A stretch of DNA of 64,000 nt from Actinospineispora spinosispora DSM 44797. GTDB taxonomy: Bacteria > Actinomycetota > Actinomycetes > Mycobacteriales > Pseudonocardiaceae. The notes below the pieces were generated by a model, which had not been told where the DNA came from, did not search any database, and saw only the letters and a program-made list of their open reading frames with translations. The translations under genes were made by a program, and so were the position numbers. The number at the start of each line of letters is the position of its first letter. Within the stretch, counting starts at the first letter, position 1. Positions 26,145-35,059 of the stretch are shown piece by piece. The stretch lies in contig NZ_AUBB01000017.1 of assembly GCF_000429025.1 (NCBI RefSeq), forward strand, positions 205,147 to 269,146, written 5' to 3'.

Positions 26145-27717
26145 GAGTACGGCCACGCTCCTGCGCCGCATCCACGATGCACTCCCCACCCGGCAGGACG
26201 TAGCCCTTGGGCAGCGTCGAGCCCGCGAAGTAGTCCCGGCACCAGCGGTACACGACCGCCATGAGCGGCACCCCGACCAGGATCGACACCGCTCCGATGA
26301 CCGCGACACCGCCGATGCCGAAGATGACGGTCGAACCCTCCTCGGGACGGGCGTACTGGACCACGGCCGCCGCGAACACACCCAGGAAGAACAGGGCACC
26401 GAGGCCGGGCACCACACCGCGGAGCAGGAGGTTGCGCATGCTCGTGCGCAGCGTCCGCCGGAACACCCACACGCACGACGTGGCCGTGAGCCCGTACTCG
26501 ATGGCGACCGCGAGCCCGACCGCATCGACCGAGTCGGACAACACGTTCTCGCTCACCGCGGTCAGCCCGATGTAGAGCGCCAGCGCGACGCCACCGAAGG
26601 CCCAGGTCGCCACCGACGGCGTCTGGTAGCGGGGGTGCACGCGGCCGAACGCCGACGGCAGTGCGCCGTGGTGGGCCATCGACAACGTCGTCCTGGCGGC
26701 CGGCATGATCGTCGCCTGACAGGTCGCCGCGCCGCTCGTCAGCACCGAGATGACCAGCAGCGTCCCGAACACCTGGCCCCAGGCCCCACTGCCGAACACC
26801 GCCTCACCCAGTCCGGCGAGCACGTCGTCGGAGTGGTCCTTGTTGGCCAGTCCGATTCCGGTCTCGCCCACTCCGGCGAACGCGACGGCGGCGAGGGTCA
26901 CGAGCAGGTAGTTGCCGACCAGCAGCACGGTGGAGAACACCGCCGCCTTGCCCGGGCCGTGGCGAGGGTCCTGGGACTCCTCGTTGACCGAGACCGAGCT
27001 CTCCCACCCCCAGTAGATGAAGACCGCGAGCAGCGTCGCCGACACGAAGGCACCGAGCCCGAGGTTCGACGGCCAGAACCAGCTCCACTCCACGTGGATG
27101 GACTGCGGACCGGCCGTGCCGGAGTAGACCCGGACCAGTGCGATGATCGAGAACGCGGCCAGTACCACCAGCTCGGCGGCCAGCAGTACCCACTGCACCC
27201 TCGCCGAGATCTCGATACCCCGGTAGCACAGATAGCACAGCGCGATCAGCCACACGGCCCCCACCGTCGTGGTGACCACCAGGTTGTCGGCGAGTTCGTC
27301 CTGGCCGAGCAACAGCAGGCTGTAGCGGCCGGTGATCGCGCACTGGCTCGTCATCACCAGCAGCTGGGCGATCGTCACGACCCAGCCGGACATCCACCCG
27401 GTACGGCTGCCGAACGCCCGTGCCGCCCAGGTGAAGTTGGTGCCGCAGTCGTGTTCGACCGAGTTCAGCTCGCGGAACGCCTGCGCCACGAAGATGATCG
27501 GGATGAAGGCCAGCAGGATGAACGCGACGGCCTTGACGCCGACGCCGGTGAGCACGAGCAGCCCCAGGGTCGCGGCGATCGAGTAGGCGGGCGCGGTCGC
27601 CGCCATCCCGATGACGATCGACGACACCATGCTCAGCGCGCCGGAGCGTAGACCCTTGTCCTGTCCGGTGGCCCGCGCGATGACCTCGACGGGCTTGTCG
27701 TCGACGACCTCAGCCAT
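26137..27717 (-). CDS. APC family amino acid/polyamine permease
   Basis: 526 residues with about 12 membrane helices. The first helix region GALSMVSSIVIGMAATAPAYSIAA, the FRELNSVEHDCGTNFTWAARAFG segment and FIYWGWESSVSVNEES are characteristic of the amino acid-polyamine-organocation superfamily. It overlaps the aldehyde dehydrogenase stop by 8 bp and the FMN protein start by 8 bp, so all three are coupled. Given the neighbours it probably imports putrescine, GABA or another amine. Substrate specificity is not determinable by eye. Confidence 0.85.
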   Translation of the reverse strand: MAEVVDDKPVEVIARATGQDKGLRSGALSMVSSIVIGMAATAPAYSIAATLGLLVLTGVGVKAVAFILLAFIPIIFVAQAFRELNSVEHDCGTNFTWAARAFGSRTGWMSGWVVTIAQLLVMTSQCAITGRYSLLLLGQDELADNLVVTTTVGAVWLIALCYLCYRGIEISARVQWVLLAAELVVLAAFSIIALVRVYSGTAGPQSIHVEWSWFWPSNLGLGAFVSATLLAVFIYWGWESSVSVNEESQDPRHGPGKAAVFSTVLLVGNYLLVTLAAVAFAGVGETGIGLANKDHSDDVLAGLGEAVFGSGAWGQVFGTLLVISVLTSGAATCQATIMPAARTTLSMAHHGALPSAFGRVHPRYQTPSVATWAFGGVALALYIGLTAVSENVLSDSVDAVGLAVAIEYGLTATSCVWVFRRTLRTSMRNLLLRGVVPGLGALFFLGVFAAAVVQYARPEEGSTVIFGIGGVAVIGAVSILVGVPLMAVVYRWCRDYFAGSTLPKGYVLPGGECIVDAAQERGRTHA

Positions 27718-29155
27718 TGCCCTGCTCCCCTCGGTCGCCGGTGAACACGGTCCGATGCCAGTCCTTCCGGGCCTTTCCGGTGATCTCGCTCATCACGTGC
27801 TTCACCGACGTGTACTCCTCCAGCGAGTACATCGACATGTCCTTGCCGTACCCGGAGGCCTTGATGCCGCCGTGCGGCATCTCGCTGATGATCGGGATGT
27901 GGTCGTTGATCCACACACAGCCGGCGGCGATCTCCCTGGATGCGCGGCCTGCCCGGTACACGTCGCGGGTCCACGCGGACGCCGCTAGCCCGAAGCGGGT
28001 GTCGTTCGCGAGCGCGATGCCCTCGTCGTCGTCGTCGAACGGCAGGACCACCAGCACCGGACCGAACACCTCGTCCTGGACGATCTCGGACTGCTGCGCG
28101 GCCCCGACCAGCAGCGTCGGCCGGTAGAACGCACCGTCCGGCGCGGTGCCGCCGCGCATCGCCTTGGCACCCGCCTGCACCGCCCTGGTGACGAAACCGT
28201 GGACCCGCTCGGCATGCGTGGCGGAGATGAGCGATCCGACATCGGTCGCCGGGTCCGACGGATCACCCACCCGCACCTGGCCCAACAGGTCCGCGACACC
28301 CTCGACGAACCGCTCGTACAGCGGACGCTGGACGTAGGCCCTGGTCGCGGCCGTGCAGTCCTGGCCGCCGTTGATCAACGCGCCGGCGACCGCCCCGTGC
28401 ACCGCAGCCTCGAGATCGGCGTCGTCGAACACGACGAACGGCGCCTTGCCGCCCAGCTCCAGGTGAACCCGCCGAGGACCCGACGCGGCCAGTTCGGCGA
28501 CCTGGCGACCGACCGCGGTCGAGCCGGTGAACGACACCATGTCGATCCCGGGGTGCCCGGCGAGCGCCGCGCCCACCACAGGGCCGCGACCGACGAGCAC
28601 GGTGAGGACACCGTCGGGCAGCCCCGCCTCGGCGAACACCTCCGCCAACATGATCGTCGTGAGCGGAGTGATCTCCGCCGGTTTGATCACCACGGCGTTG
28701 CCGGCGGCGAGCGCGGGGAACACCTTCCAGCCCGCCATGTTGAGCGGGTAGTTCCAAGGCGCGATCGAGCCGACGACACCGAGCGGCTCACGTCGGATGC
28801 TCGACGTGTGCTCCGGCGAGTACTCCCCCGAGGCCTTGCCCTCCAGCATCCGTGCCGCGGCACCGAAGAACGCCGCGTTGTCGACTGTCCCCGGTACGTC
28901 GAACTCGCGGGACAGCCGAATCGGCTTGCCGCACTGGAGCGTCTCGGTACCGGCGAAGTCCTCGGACCGTTCGTCGAGGAGCGTCGCTACCCTGGCGAGC
29001 ACCGCCCCACGTTCAGCGGGAGAAACCGAGGCCCATCCCGGTGCGGCCGCGCGCGCCGCGCCGACAGCCGCATCGACATCGGACGCGTCCGCGAGGTCCA
29101 GATGCCGGACGACCTCCCCGGTGGCCGGATTCGTGACAGGGAACCGTTCAGGCAT
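27710..29155 (-). CDS. Aldehyde dehydrogenase, gamma-aminobutyraldehyde dehydrogenase type
   Basis: 481 residues from the ATG at 29155, with GGAGG 9 bases before it. The aldehyde dehydrogenase fold is complete: SIAPWNYPLNMAGWKVFPALAAGN, FTGSTAVGRQVAELA (NAD loop), LELGGKAPFVVFDDADLE (general-base Glu), NGGQDCTAATRAYV with the nucleophile Cys, and EVFGPVLVVLPFDDDDE. The QDC context and PHGGIKASGYGKDMS resemble PatD/PuuC-like aminobutyraldehyde and betaine aldehyde dehydrogenases. It would oxidise the aldehyde produced by the nearby aminotransferase to GABA or a homologue. It is first in the three-gene operon. Confidence 0.85.
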   Translation of the reverse strand: MPERFPVTNPATGEVVRHLDLADASDVDAAVGAARAAAPGWASVSPAERGAVLARVATLLDERSEDFAGTETLQCGKPIRLSREFDVPGTVDNAAFFGAAARMLEGKASGEYSPEHTSSIRREPLGVVGSIAPWNYPLNMAGWKVFPALAAGNAVVIKPAEITPLTTIMLAEVFAEAGLPDGVLTVLVGRGPVVGAALAGHPGIDMVSFTGSTAVGRQVAELAASGPRRVHLELGGKAPFVVFDDADLEAAVHGAVAGALINGGQDCTAATRAYVQRPLYERFVEGVADLLGQVRVGDPSDPATDVGSLISATHAERVHGFVTRAVQAGAKAMRGGTAPDGAFYRPTLLVGAAQQSEIVQDEVFGPVLVVLPFDDDDEGIALANDTRFGLAASAWTRDVYRAGRASREIAAGCVWINDHIPIISEMPHGGIKASGYGKDMSMYSLEEYTSVKHVMSEITGKARKDWHRTVFTGDRGEQGNG

Positions 29156-29229
29156 CGACGCTACCTCCGAGTGACCGGGCTCATACCGCGCATAGATGCT
29201 GACATCAGAGGTCCGCAAGATGCAAGGAT

Positions 29230-29258
29230 TTCGTAGCTGTTTGTCGTCTCGGCAACGA
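29230..29258. promoter_or_regulatory. Candidate Lrp site before the aldehyde dehydrogenase operon
   Basis: ATTTCGTAGC (29228-29237) is an inverted repeat of GCAACGAAAT (29252-29261), 9 of 10 pairs, in the 267-bp divergent region between the operon and the Lrp-type gene. Its TTCGTAGC and GCAACGA words recur before the aminotransferase gene at 25425-25451. Confidence 0.45.
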
Positions 29259-29422
29259 AATAGGCTGCAGCAGTATCGAATCACAGCGTTAACATGATCT
29301 CAGTCAGAACGTCACACCGGCGTCCACATGCGGAGCCACTCGCCGCCGGTCGAACAGCCAGCGCGCTGAGGGTGCGCAACCGGTCGATAGCCTGGTGCGG
29401 AACACGACCGCGAAGGGAATCG

Positions 29423-29929
29423 ATGACCTCCGAACCGGGCCAGCGTGAGACCACCGAGCAGCCGAGGCCCCCTCATCGTGGTCTGGACGACGTCGACCGT
29501 GCACTCATCTCCCTGCTGCAGCGCGACGGTCGGATGTCGTTCACCAACCTCGCCAAGGCCGTCGACCTGTCCGAGGGAGCCGTCCGGCAGCGGGTCCAGC
29601 GGCTCCTGCGTGACCAGACGATGCAGATCGTCGCGGTCACCGATCCCCTCGACGTCGACCTCGCCCGGCAGGCCATGGTGGCGATCAAGGTCCGGGGCGA
29701 CGTCCATCGGGTCGCCGCCGAGCTGGCCGCACTGCCGGACGCCCACTACGTCGTGTTGTGCGCCGGCCGTTACGACCTGCTCGTCGAGGTCATCTGCCAC
29801 GACGACGCCCACCTGCTGCGTCTGCTCAACGAGCAGATCCGCACGATCGACGGCATCGCCGACACCGAGACGTTCACCTACCTGAAGCTGGCGAAACAGA
29901 CCTACGCCTGGGGCGCCCTCACCGACTGA
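29423..29929 (+). CDS. Lrp/AsnC family transcriptional regulator
   Basis: 168 residues from the ATG at 29423 (GAAGGGA before it); the frame extends further upstream but without family similarity. N-terminal HTH (DDVDRALISLLQRDGRMSFTNLAKAVDLSEGAVRQRVQRLL) and C-terminal RAM ligand-binding domain (VAIKVRGDVHRVAAELAALPDAHYVVLCAGRYDLLVEV). It is divergent from the aldehyde dehydrogenase operon. This pairing is common in actinomycetes for GABA/polyamine catabolism, so it is likely the local regulator, sensing an amine or amino acid. Confidence 0.85.
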   Translation: MTSEPGQRETTEQPRPPHRGLDDVDRALISLLQRDGRMSFTNLAKAVDLSEGAVRQRVQRLLRDQTMQIVAVTDPLDVDLARQAMVAIKVRGDVHRVAAELAALPDAHYVVLCAGRYDLLVEVICHDDAHLLRLLNEQIRTIDGIADTETFTYLKLAKQTYAWGALTD

Positions 29930-29968
29930 TCCTTGGGCGGACGGCACCTGTGATCCCCTGTCCCGCTG

Positions 29969-30044
29969 CCGACACCGCGCACCGCAGGTACACGCCGCGC
30001 CGTGTGCACACTGCGCGGCGTGATCGTGCGGTGCGCGGTGTCGG
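29969..30044. terminator. Long imperfect hairpin between convergent genes
   Basis: Arms of 32 bp (29969-30000 and 30013-30044) with 3 mismatches around a 12-base loop. It sits 40 bp after the Lrp gene and 15 bp after the end of the convergent amidohydrolase gene, so it probably terminates both. The arm carries GACACCGCGCACCGCA. Confidence 0.65.
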
Positions 30045-30059
30045 TTCGAGTCCGAGCTG

Positions 30060-31706
30060 TCAGGCGTCCGGTGCCGCGTGGACGCGGGCGCCGGCCACGT
30101 AGGTGAGGGCCGCGTGGGTGTCGCCGATCGCCTCAGCCGGGCCGTCGAACGGGTCGCGGTCCAGGACGACCAGGTCGGCCGTGTAGCCGGTGCGCAGACG
30201 GCCCGAGTCGTCGCGGTGGTTCACGTACGCCGCGCCCGAGGTGTACGCGGCGAGCGCGACCCCGAGCTCGAGGCGCTGCTCGGGCAGGAACACCGGCGCC
30301 TCGCAACCGTGGAGGACGCGGTTGACCGCGACGTGGATCCCCTGCATCGGGTCGGCACTGCTGACCGGCCAGTCGCTGCCGGCCGCCAGGTGCGCGCCCG
30401 CCCTGAGGAGGTCACCGAAGGGATACTGCAGCCGCGCTCGGTCCGGGCCGAGGAACGGGATGGTGAGCTCGTCCATCTGCGGCTCGTGTGCCGCCCACAG
30501 CGGCTGGATGTTCGCGCTCGCGCCGAGGCGCGGAAAGCGCGCGATGTCCTCCGGACGCACGACCTGCAGGTGCGCCAGATGTGGTCGCGTGTCCCTGACC
30601 CCGTTGCGGGTGCGCGCGGCCTCCACCGCGTCGAGTGCCTCGCGCACGGCGCGGTCACCCAGTGCGTGGAAATGGACCTGGAAGTCCTCCGCGTCCACCG
30701 CCGTGACGTAGTCCCGCAACGCCTCCGGCTCGATGAAGCTGTGTCCGCTGTTGCCGGTCGCACAGCCGCAGGAGTCGAGGTACGGGCTGGTCATCGCCGC
30801 GGTGAAGTTCTCCGCGATGCCGTCGACCATGATCTTGACCGTGGTGCAGCTCAGGTTGCCGGTGCTCCAGCTCTCCCTGCGGTGCAGCAGCTCCGGCAGC
30901 TGTTCGAGCCCGCTGTCCCGTGACCACCACAGCGCACCGATCACCGACGCGGTGAGCACACCGTCGCGGGCCGCCCTCAGGTACGCGGTCGAGTTGTCCG
31001 CGAAGCCCGATCCGCCCGACATCCAGGCGTCCTGCCATGCGGTGATGCCGTAGCCGTGCAGCATCGACTGTGCTCTCAGCAGGCCGTCGAGCAGATCGGC
31101 CTCGGTGCGTGCGGGCACCAGCTCGGCGACCAGCTCGGCGGCGCCTTCCTGCAGCATGCCGATCGCCGCGCCGTCGGGACCCCGCTCGATGCGTCCGTCG
31201 GGCGGGTCCGGTGTCGTCGCCGTGATGCCCGCGCGGTCCAGCGCGAGACTGTTCACCCACGCACCGTGATGGTCGCGGTTGAGCAGGAAGACCGGCCGAT
31301 CGGGCACCACGGAGTCGAGCAGCTCACGGGTCGGCAAACCGCCGTCGAAGCACTCCATCGACCACCCACTGCCGGTGATCCAGTCCCGGTCCGGGTGCGA
31401 GCGCGCGTAGCTGCGGACCAAGCGCAGGTACTCGTTGACGTCGGTGACCGCGCTGAGGTCGCACTCCCCCAGCTCGACACCGCCGGTCACGGCATGGATG
31501 TGTGCGTCCTGGAACCCGGGCAGCAGCACCCGCCCCCGCAGGTCGACCACCTCGGTCTTCGGTCCGGCGAGGTCGTGGACCTCCCGGTCACCGACGGCGG
31601 CGATCCGACCGTCACGGACGGCCAGCGCGGAGGCCACCGCGTGCCCGGGGTCCATCGTGCGGATCGGACCGCCGGTGAACAGCAGGTCCGCGGCTGAACC
31701 GGGCAT
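30060..31706 (-). CDS. YtcJ-like metal-dependent amidohydrolase
   Basis: 548 residues from the ATG at 31706, whose first base is also the last base of the permease stop (TGATG). The frame stays open upstream but that is antisense-free coding of the permease in another frame. Amidohydrolase superfamily, YtcJ group: LLPGFQDAHIHAVTGG (HxH metal ligands), an inserted DWITGSGW domain, VKIMVDGI, HFHALGDRAVREALDAVE, and AAGSDWPVSSADPMQG. Members hydrolyse exocyclic amides or N-formyl groups, but most are uncharacterised. Coupling to an APC permease points to an imported amide or amino compound. Confidence 0.8.
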   Translation of the reverse strand: MPGSAADLLFTGGPIRTMDPGHAVASALAVRDGRIAAVGDREVHDLAGPKTEVVDLRGRVLLPGFQDAHIHAVTGGVELGECDLSAVTDVNEYLRLVRSYARSHPDRDWITGSGWSMECFDGGLPTRELLDSVVPDRPVFLLNRDHHGAWVNSLALDRAGITATTPDPPDGRIERGPDGAAIGMLQEGAAELVAELVPARTEADLLDGLLRAQSMLHGYGITAWQDAWMSGGSGFADNSTAYLRAARDGVLTASVIGALWWSRDSGLEQLPELLHRRESWSTGNLSCTTVKIMVDGIAENFTAAMTSPYLDSCGCATGNSGHSFIEPEALRDYVTAVDAEDFQVHFHALGDRAVREALDAVEAARTRNGVRDTRPHLAHLQVVRPEDIARFPRLGASANIQPLWAAHEPQMDELTIPFLGPDRARLQYPFGDLLRAGAHLAAGSDWPVSSADPMQGIHVAVNRVLHGCEAPVFLPEQRLELGVALAAYTSGAAYVNHRDDSGRLRTGYTADLVVLDRDPFDGPAEAIGDTHAALTYVAGARVHAAPDA

Positions 31707-33175
31707 CACAGGCTCCGTTCGGGGGTGGGCACTGGGTCGGGTGTCGGATGACCGTGGAAATCCGGCGCGCGGCGGTACCACTTGGCGACCGCGCCGACGG
31801 CGAGCCCGATCAGCAGGATCACGAGCGGGACGGCGAGGGTGAACCAGCCGTTGGCCGCGTCGATCTCGAAGGTATCGCTGACCGTGGCGTAGTGGACCGC
31901 GAGGTAGCCGCCCAGTGCGAGCAGCACCGTGCCGCACACGGCCGGTACCCCGACCGCGCCGACGGCGGCCCTCCGGCCGGTTCGCAGCAGCCCTCGGAAC
32001 CGCACCGCGCAGGTCACCGAGGCGAGGCCGTAGTACAGGGCGACGAGGATGCCGATGGCGTTGACCGCGGCCAGGATCGCCTCGTTGAGCTTGGGGATCG
32101 CCGGCATCAGGACCGCGATGACCGCCGTGATCGCGGTGATGATGACGGTGCCCGCCGCGGGCGTGCGGTATCGGGGATGCACCCGGGTCCACACCGTGCC
32201 GAGCGTGCGGTTCCTTCCCATCGCCAGGGTGAAACGCGCCGTCGGGATGATGCCCGCCTGCAGCGAGGAGACCGCGGACAGCATGAGCGCGACCAGCGGC
32301 AGGGTCGCCAGAGGTTCGCCGGCGAGCTTGGCAGCGAAGTACGTCAGGCCCTCCGCGCCCTTGTCGACCATCTCGCCGTTGTCCATCACGCGCTGGAACG
32401 CGATCGACCCGAGCAGGAACAGACCGAGCATCGTCACGAGCGCGATGAACCCGCTGCGCGCCGCGTCCCGCGAGTCGTGGGTCTCCTCTGTCACGCTGAA
32501 CGCGGAGTCCCAGCCCCAGTAGAAGAACACCGCGATCGCCAGCCCTTGCGCGAACCCGGCGAAGGAGTCCACGGCGAACGGGTCGAGCCAGGAGAACGAG
32601 AAGCTCTGGTGCCCGGTGGCGAGGCCCCAGCCGCAGAAGCCGAGGAGCACGACGTACTCGAAGATCAGCAGGTACTTCTGGAAATGCGCGGCGTGCGCGG
32701 TGCCGGTGACGGCGATCCAGGTCACGACGGCGAACACGACGAGGCCGACGGCGGTGCACTGGGCTGTGGAGTTGGCGTCGAGGGCCCAGCCGAGCACCGA
32801 GTGGACCCCGGCCTTCTCGACGAGCTGGACCAGCACGGATCCGACGACCGCGGTGGTGTAGGACATGAACACCACCGTGCCCGCGATCGGGATCCACCCG
32901 GCGATCAGGCCGAGCCACGGGCCCATGGTCCTCCCGACCCACACGTACCCGTTGCCACAGTCCGGCTCAACCCGGTTCAACCGGCTGTAGGCGACGGCGA
33001 TCCCGACGATCGGGAAGAAGGCGATCAGCAGAATGGCGGGGGTCTGACGGCCGACCGACGCGGCGAGAACCCCCATACCGATACCGATGCTCGTGGTGGC
33101 CGCGATGCTGGACGCCGCGATCACCACACCGTCGAGGACACCGAGCGACCTGCTGAGCCTGGCTTGCTGCTGCAT
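31706..33175 (-). CDS. APC family permease
   Basis: 489 residues from the ATG at 33175, preceded by GGGAGGAC. About 12 membrane helices; TSIGIGMGVLAASVGRQTPAI, SRLNRVEPDCGNGYVWVGRTMG and FFYWGWDSAFSVTEETHDSRDAAR closely follow the same layout as the permease at 26137-27717, so the two are paralogues of one APC subfamily. It is translationally coupled to the amidohydrolase downstream and divergent from a TetR gene. It probably imports the amidohydrolase substrate. Confidence 0.85.
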   Translation of the reverse strand: MQQQARLSRSLGVLDGVVIAASSIAATTSIGIGMGVLAASVGRQTPAILLIAFFPIVGIAVAYSRLNRVEPDCGNGYVWVGRTMGPWLGLIAGWIPIAGTVVFMSYTTAVVGSVLVQLVEKAGVHSVLGWALDANSTAQCTAVGLVVFAVVTWIAVTGTAHAAHFQKYLLIFEYVVLLGFCGWGLATGHQSFSFSWLDPFAVDSFAGFAQGLAIAVFFYWGWDSAFSVTEETHDSRDAARSGFIALVTMLGLFLLGSIAFQRVMDNGEMVDKGAEGLTYFAAKLAGEPLATLPLVALMLSAVSSLQAGIIPTARFTLAMGRNRTLGTVWTRVHPRYRTPAAGTVIITAITAVIAVLMPAIPKLNEAILAAVNAIGILVALYYGLASVTCAVRFRGLLRTGRRAAVGAVGVPAVCGTVLLALGGYLAVHYATVSDTFEIDAANGWFTLAVPLVILLIGLAVGAVAKWYRRAPDFHGHPTPDPVPTPERSL

Positions 33176-33232
33176 GGCGGACCGTCCTCCCAACACGGGG
33201 TCGCGCCCCGATCGACGCACCTGGCGTGCCGG

Positions 33233-33256
33233 AGATACAACCCGCGAGCGGTATCT
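33233..33256. promoter_or_regulatory. Inverted repeat in the permease/TetR divergent promoter
   Basis: AGATAC, 12 bases, GTATCT in the 112-bp gap, 31 bp before the TetR start and 57 bp before the permease start. Candidate operator for the TetR protein; the wide spacer lowers confidence. Confidence 0.35.
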
Positions 33257-33287
33257 TGGTCAATGGCGTTGTCATAAGCTGCCGCTC

Positions 33288-33995
33288 ATGCCGCACCATC
33301 CGGGCCGGGTCATCGGCACCCAACGCCGCAGGCGACTGACCAAGACCGGCGCCGTCCTGTCCCACGAGCTCATCGTGCACACCGCCATCCGGCTGCTGAG
33401 CCAGGACGGCACCACGGCATTGACCGCGCGTCGGCTCGGCATCGCGCTCGGCGCGGACCCCTCGTCGGTCTACCGTTACTTCCGCGATCTCGACGACCTG
33501 GTGCTCGCGGTCGCGGACGAGCTCATCGGGCGGTGTGTCGACGAGCTGACACCGTCCGCGGACTGGCGCGACACCCTGCGTGACATGGGGCGCACGGTCT
33601 ACGCCACGCTCATGACCCATCCGCACGCCGCTGTGATCACCGCGGCGCGGGTCACCGGTCGGCCGCACGAGATGCGAGCGGTCGAGTACGGACTCGCCGC
33701 GCTCCGGTCGGGGGGCTTCGCTCCGGGTGACGCCGCCGCGCACTATCACTGCTTCATCGACCTGGCGCTCGGCTTCGCCGCACTCGACGCCGCGAGCATC
33801 GCGCTACCTCCGAAGGACGGCCGCACCGACCACGACGCCTGGGGTTCGGTCTACGCGCGCCTGCCCGCCAGCACCCACCCGAACATCGCCGCGAGCGCTG
33901 GCGCGCTGGCGACGACGATGCCGACGACGGCGTTCCCCCGGACCCTGGACCTCTTCCTCGACGCTCTCTCCGCAAGCCTGCCCAGCCACCCATAG
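33288..33995 (+). CDS. TetR family transcriptional regulator
   Basis: 235 residues from the ATG at 33288; the longer upstream frame overlaps the divergent promoter and is not family-like. The helix-turn-helix lies later than usual (about residues 28-60) after a basic RRRRLTKTG leader: LLSQDGTTALTARRLGIALGADPSSVYRYFRDLDDLV. The C-terminal half matches the TetR_C_1-type domain (FIDLALGFAALDAASIAL). It is divergent from the permease-amidohydrolase pair, which is its likely target. Confidence 0.8.
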   Translation: MPHHPGRVIGTQRRRRLTKTGAVLSHELIVHTAIRLLSQDGTTALTARRLGIALGADPSSVYRYFRDLDDLVLAVADELIGRCVDELTPSADWRDTLRDMGRTVYATLMTHPHAAVITAARVTGRPHEMRAVEYGLAALRSGGFAPGDAAAHYHCFIDLALGFAALDAASIALPPKDGRTDHDAWGSVYARLPASTHPNIAASAGALATTMPTTAFPRTLDLFLDALSASLPSHP

Positions 33996-34028
33996 TCGCC
34001 CGCCCCCTCCCACCACCCGCCCCGCTAC

Positions 34029-34081
34029 GACACGAATGTGGCTTTAGGGACGTTGAACGTCCCTAAAGCCACATTCGTGTC
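34029..34081. terminator. Perfect 26-bp-arm hairpin
   Basis: GACACGAATGTGGCTTTAGG and onward to 34054 pairs perfectly with 34056-34081 around a single central base. It lies between two co-directional genes, 34 bp after the TetR stop. Its AT-richer composition (GTGGCTTTAGGGACGTT) sets it apart. Probably a terminator or a member of a genome-wide palindromic repeat. The rest of the 33996-34218 gap shows nothing recognisable. Confidence 0.65.
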
Positions 34082-34218
34082 ACGGGAGAGGCCGCGGGAG
34101 AGGGTGGTGTCGCGTTTCCGCCAGCGCCGGGGCAGACCGGCTGACAACCTCGGGCGGGAGCCTGGTGCGAGCCGGGACTCCGTTCATCGATCCACTCACC
34201 TGCCTGGAGTGTCCTACC

Positions 34219-35052
34219 GTGACCGACAGCCCACAGCGCCGCGCCGCCATCCTGCGTGAGCTGCACACCGACGGAATCCTCGTCCTGCCGAACGCATGGG
34301 ACGCCGGGAGTGCCGCGCTCATCGCGTCGGCTGGGGCGAAGGTCATCGCCACGACCAGCGCCGCGGTGTCCTGGGCGCTGGGTCGCCCGGACGGTGAAGG
34401 GCTCACCCGCGCGGACATGGTCGCCGCCGTCGCGCGGATCGTGGGCGCGGTCGACGTGCCCGTCACAGCCGACATCGAGGGCGGCTACGGCCCGTCCGCC
34501 GACGACGTCGCCGCGTCGGTCGAGGCGATCATCGGAGCCGGCGCCGTCGGAGCGAACATCGAGGACTCGCTGGCACCGGGCGGACCGCTTCACACGCCGG
34601 CCGAACAGGGGCAGCGGCTGCGTGCGGCACGGTCGGCCGCCGAGCGAGCCGGGCTACCCGAGTTCGTCATCAACGCACGCACCGACGTGTACCTCTTCCA
34701 GATCGGCGCCGAGGAGGGCCGTCTGGACGATGTGGTGGCACGGGCCGAGATCTACGCCGAATCCGGCGCGGACTGCCTGTTCGTGCCCGGGCTGGTCGAC
34801 CTCGACGTGCTCACGGTGCTCGTCGCCAGGTCGCCGCTCCCGATCAACGTCATGGCCGGTCCCGGTGCGCCCGAGATCGCCGCGTTCGAGGCGGTCGGCG
34901 TCCGCCGGGTCAGTGTCGGCAGCGGCGTCGGCCAGGCCGCGTACTCGGTGGCGCGCCGGGTGGCCGACGAGCTGCTCACCAAGGGCACCTACGCCGCGCT
35001 GGAGGACGCCGAACCCTTCGGCACCCTCAACGGGGCGTTCGCCCGGTCCTGA
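34219..35052 (+). CDS. Isocitrate lyase/phosphoenolpyruvate mutase family protein
   Basis: 277 residues from the GTG at 34219 (GGAG 9 bases before). Alpha/beta barrel of the PEP mutase/isocitrate lyase superfamily: LVLPNAWDAGSAALIASAGAKVIATTSAAV, VPVTADIEGGYG with metal-ligand acids, GANIEDS, VINARTDVY, and MAGPGAPEIAAFEAVGVRRVSVGS. The KKCGH loop of isocitrate lyase is absent, so it is not glyoxylate-cycle ICL. Members include 2-methylisocitrate lyases, oxaloacetate decarboxylases, PEP mutases and phosphonopyruvate hydrolases. A link with the phosphonate-type cluster 13 kb away is possible but unsupported by position. Confidence 0.8.
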   Translation: MTDSPQRRAAILRELHTDGILVLPNAWDAGSAALIASAGAKVIATTSAAVSWALGRPDGEGLTRADMVAAVARIVGAVDVPVTADIEGGYGPSADDVAASVEAIIGAGAVGANIEDSLAPGGPLHTPAEQGQRLRAARSAAERAGLPEFVINARTDVYLFQIGAEEGRLDDVVARAEIYAESGADCLFVPGLVDLDVLTVLVARSPLPINVMAGPGAPEIAAFEAVGVRRVSVGSGVGQAAYSVARRVADELLTKGTYAALEDAEPFGTLNGAFARS

Positions 35053-35059
35053 CACGTCG

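Noticed and set aside
29960..30060. Possible tRNA, because GGTTCGAGTCC at about 30043-30053 looks like a T-loop
   Set aside because: The would-be T-stem has only four pairs, no acceptor complement or anticodon stem is found upstream, and the bases belong to the long hairpin and its flank.
34219..35052. Isocitrate lyase of the glyoxylate cycle
   Set aside because: Too short (277 residues) and without the KKCGH loop.
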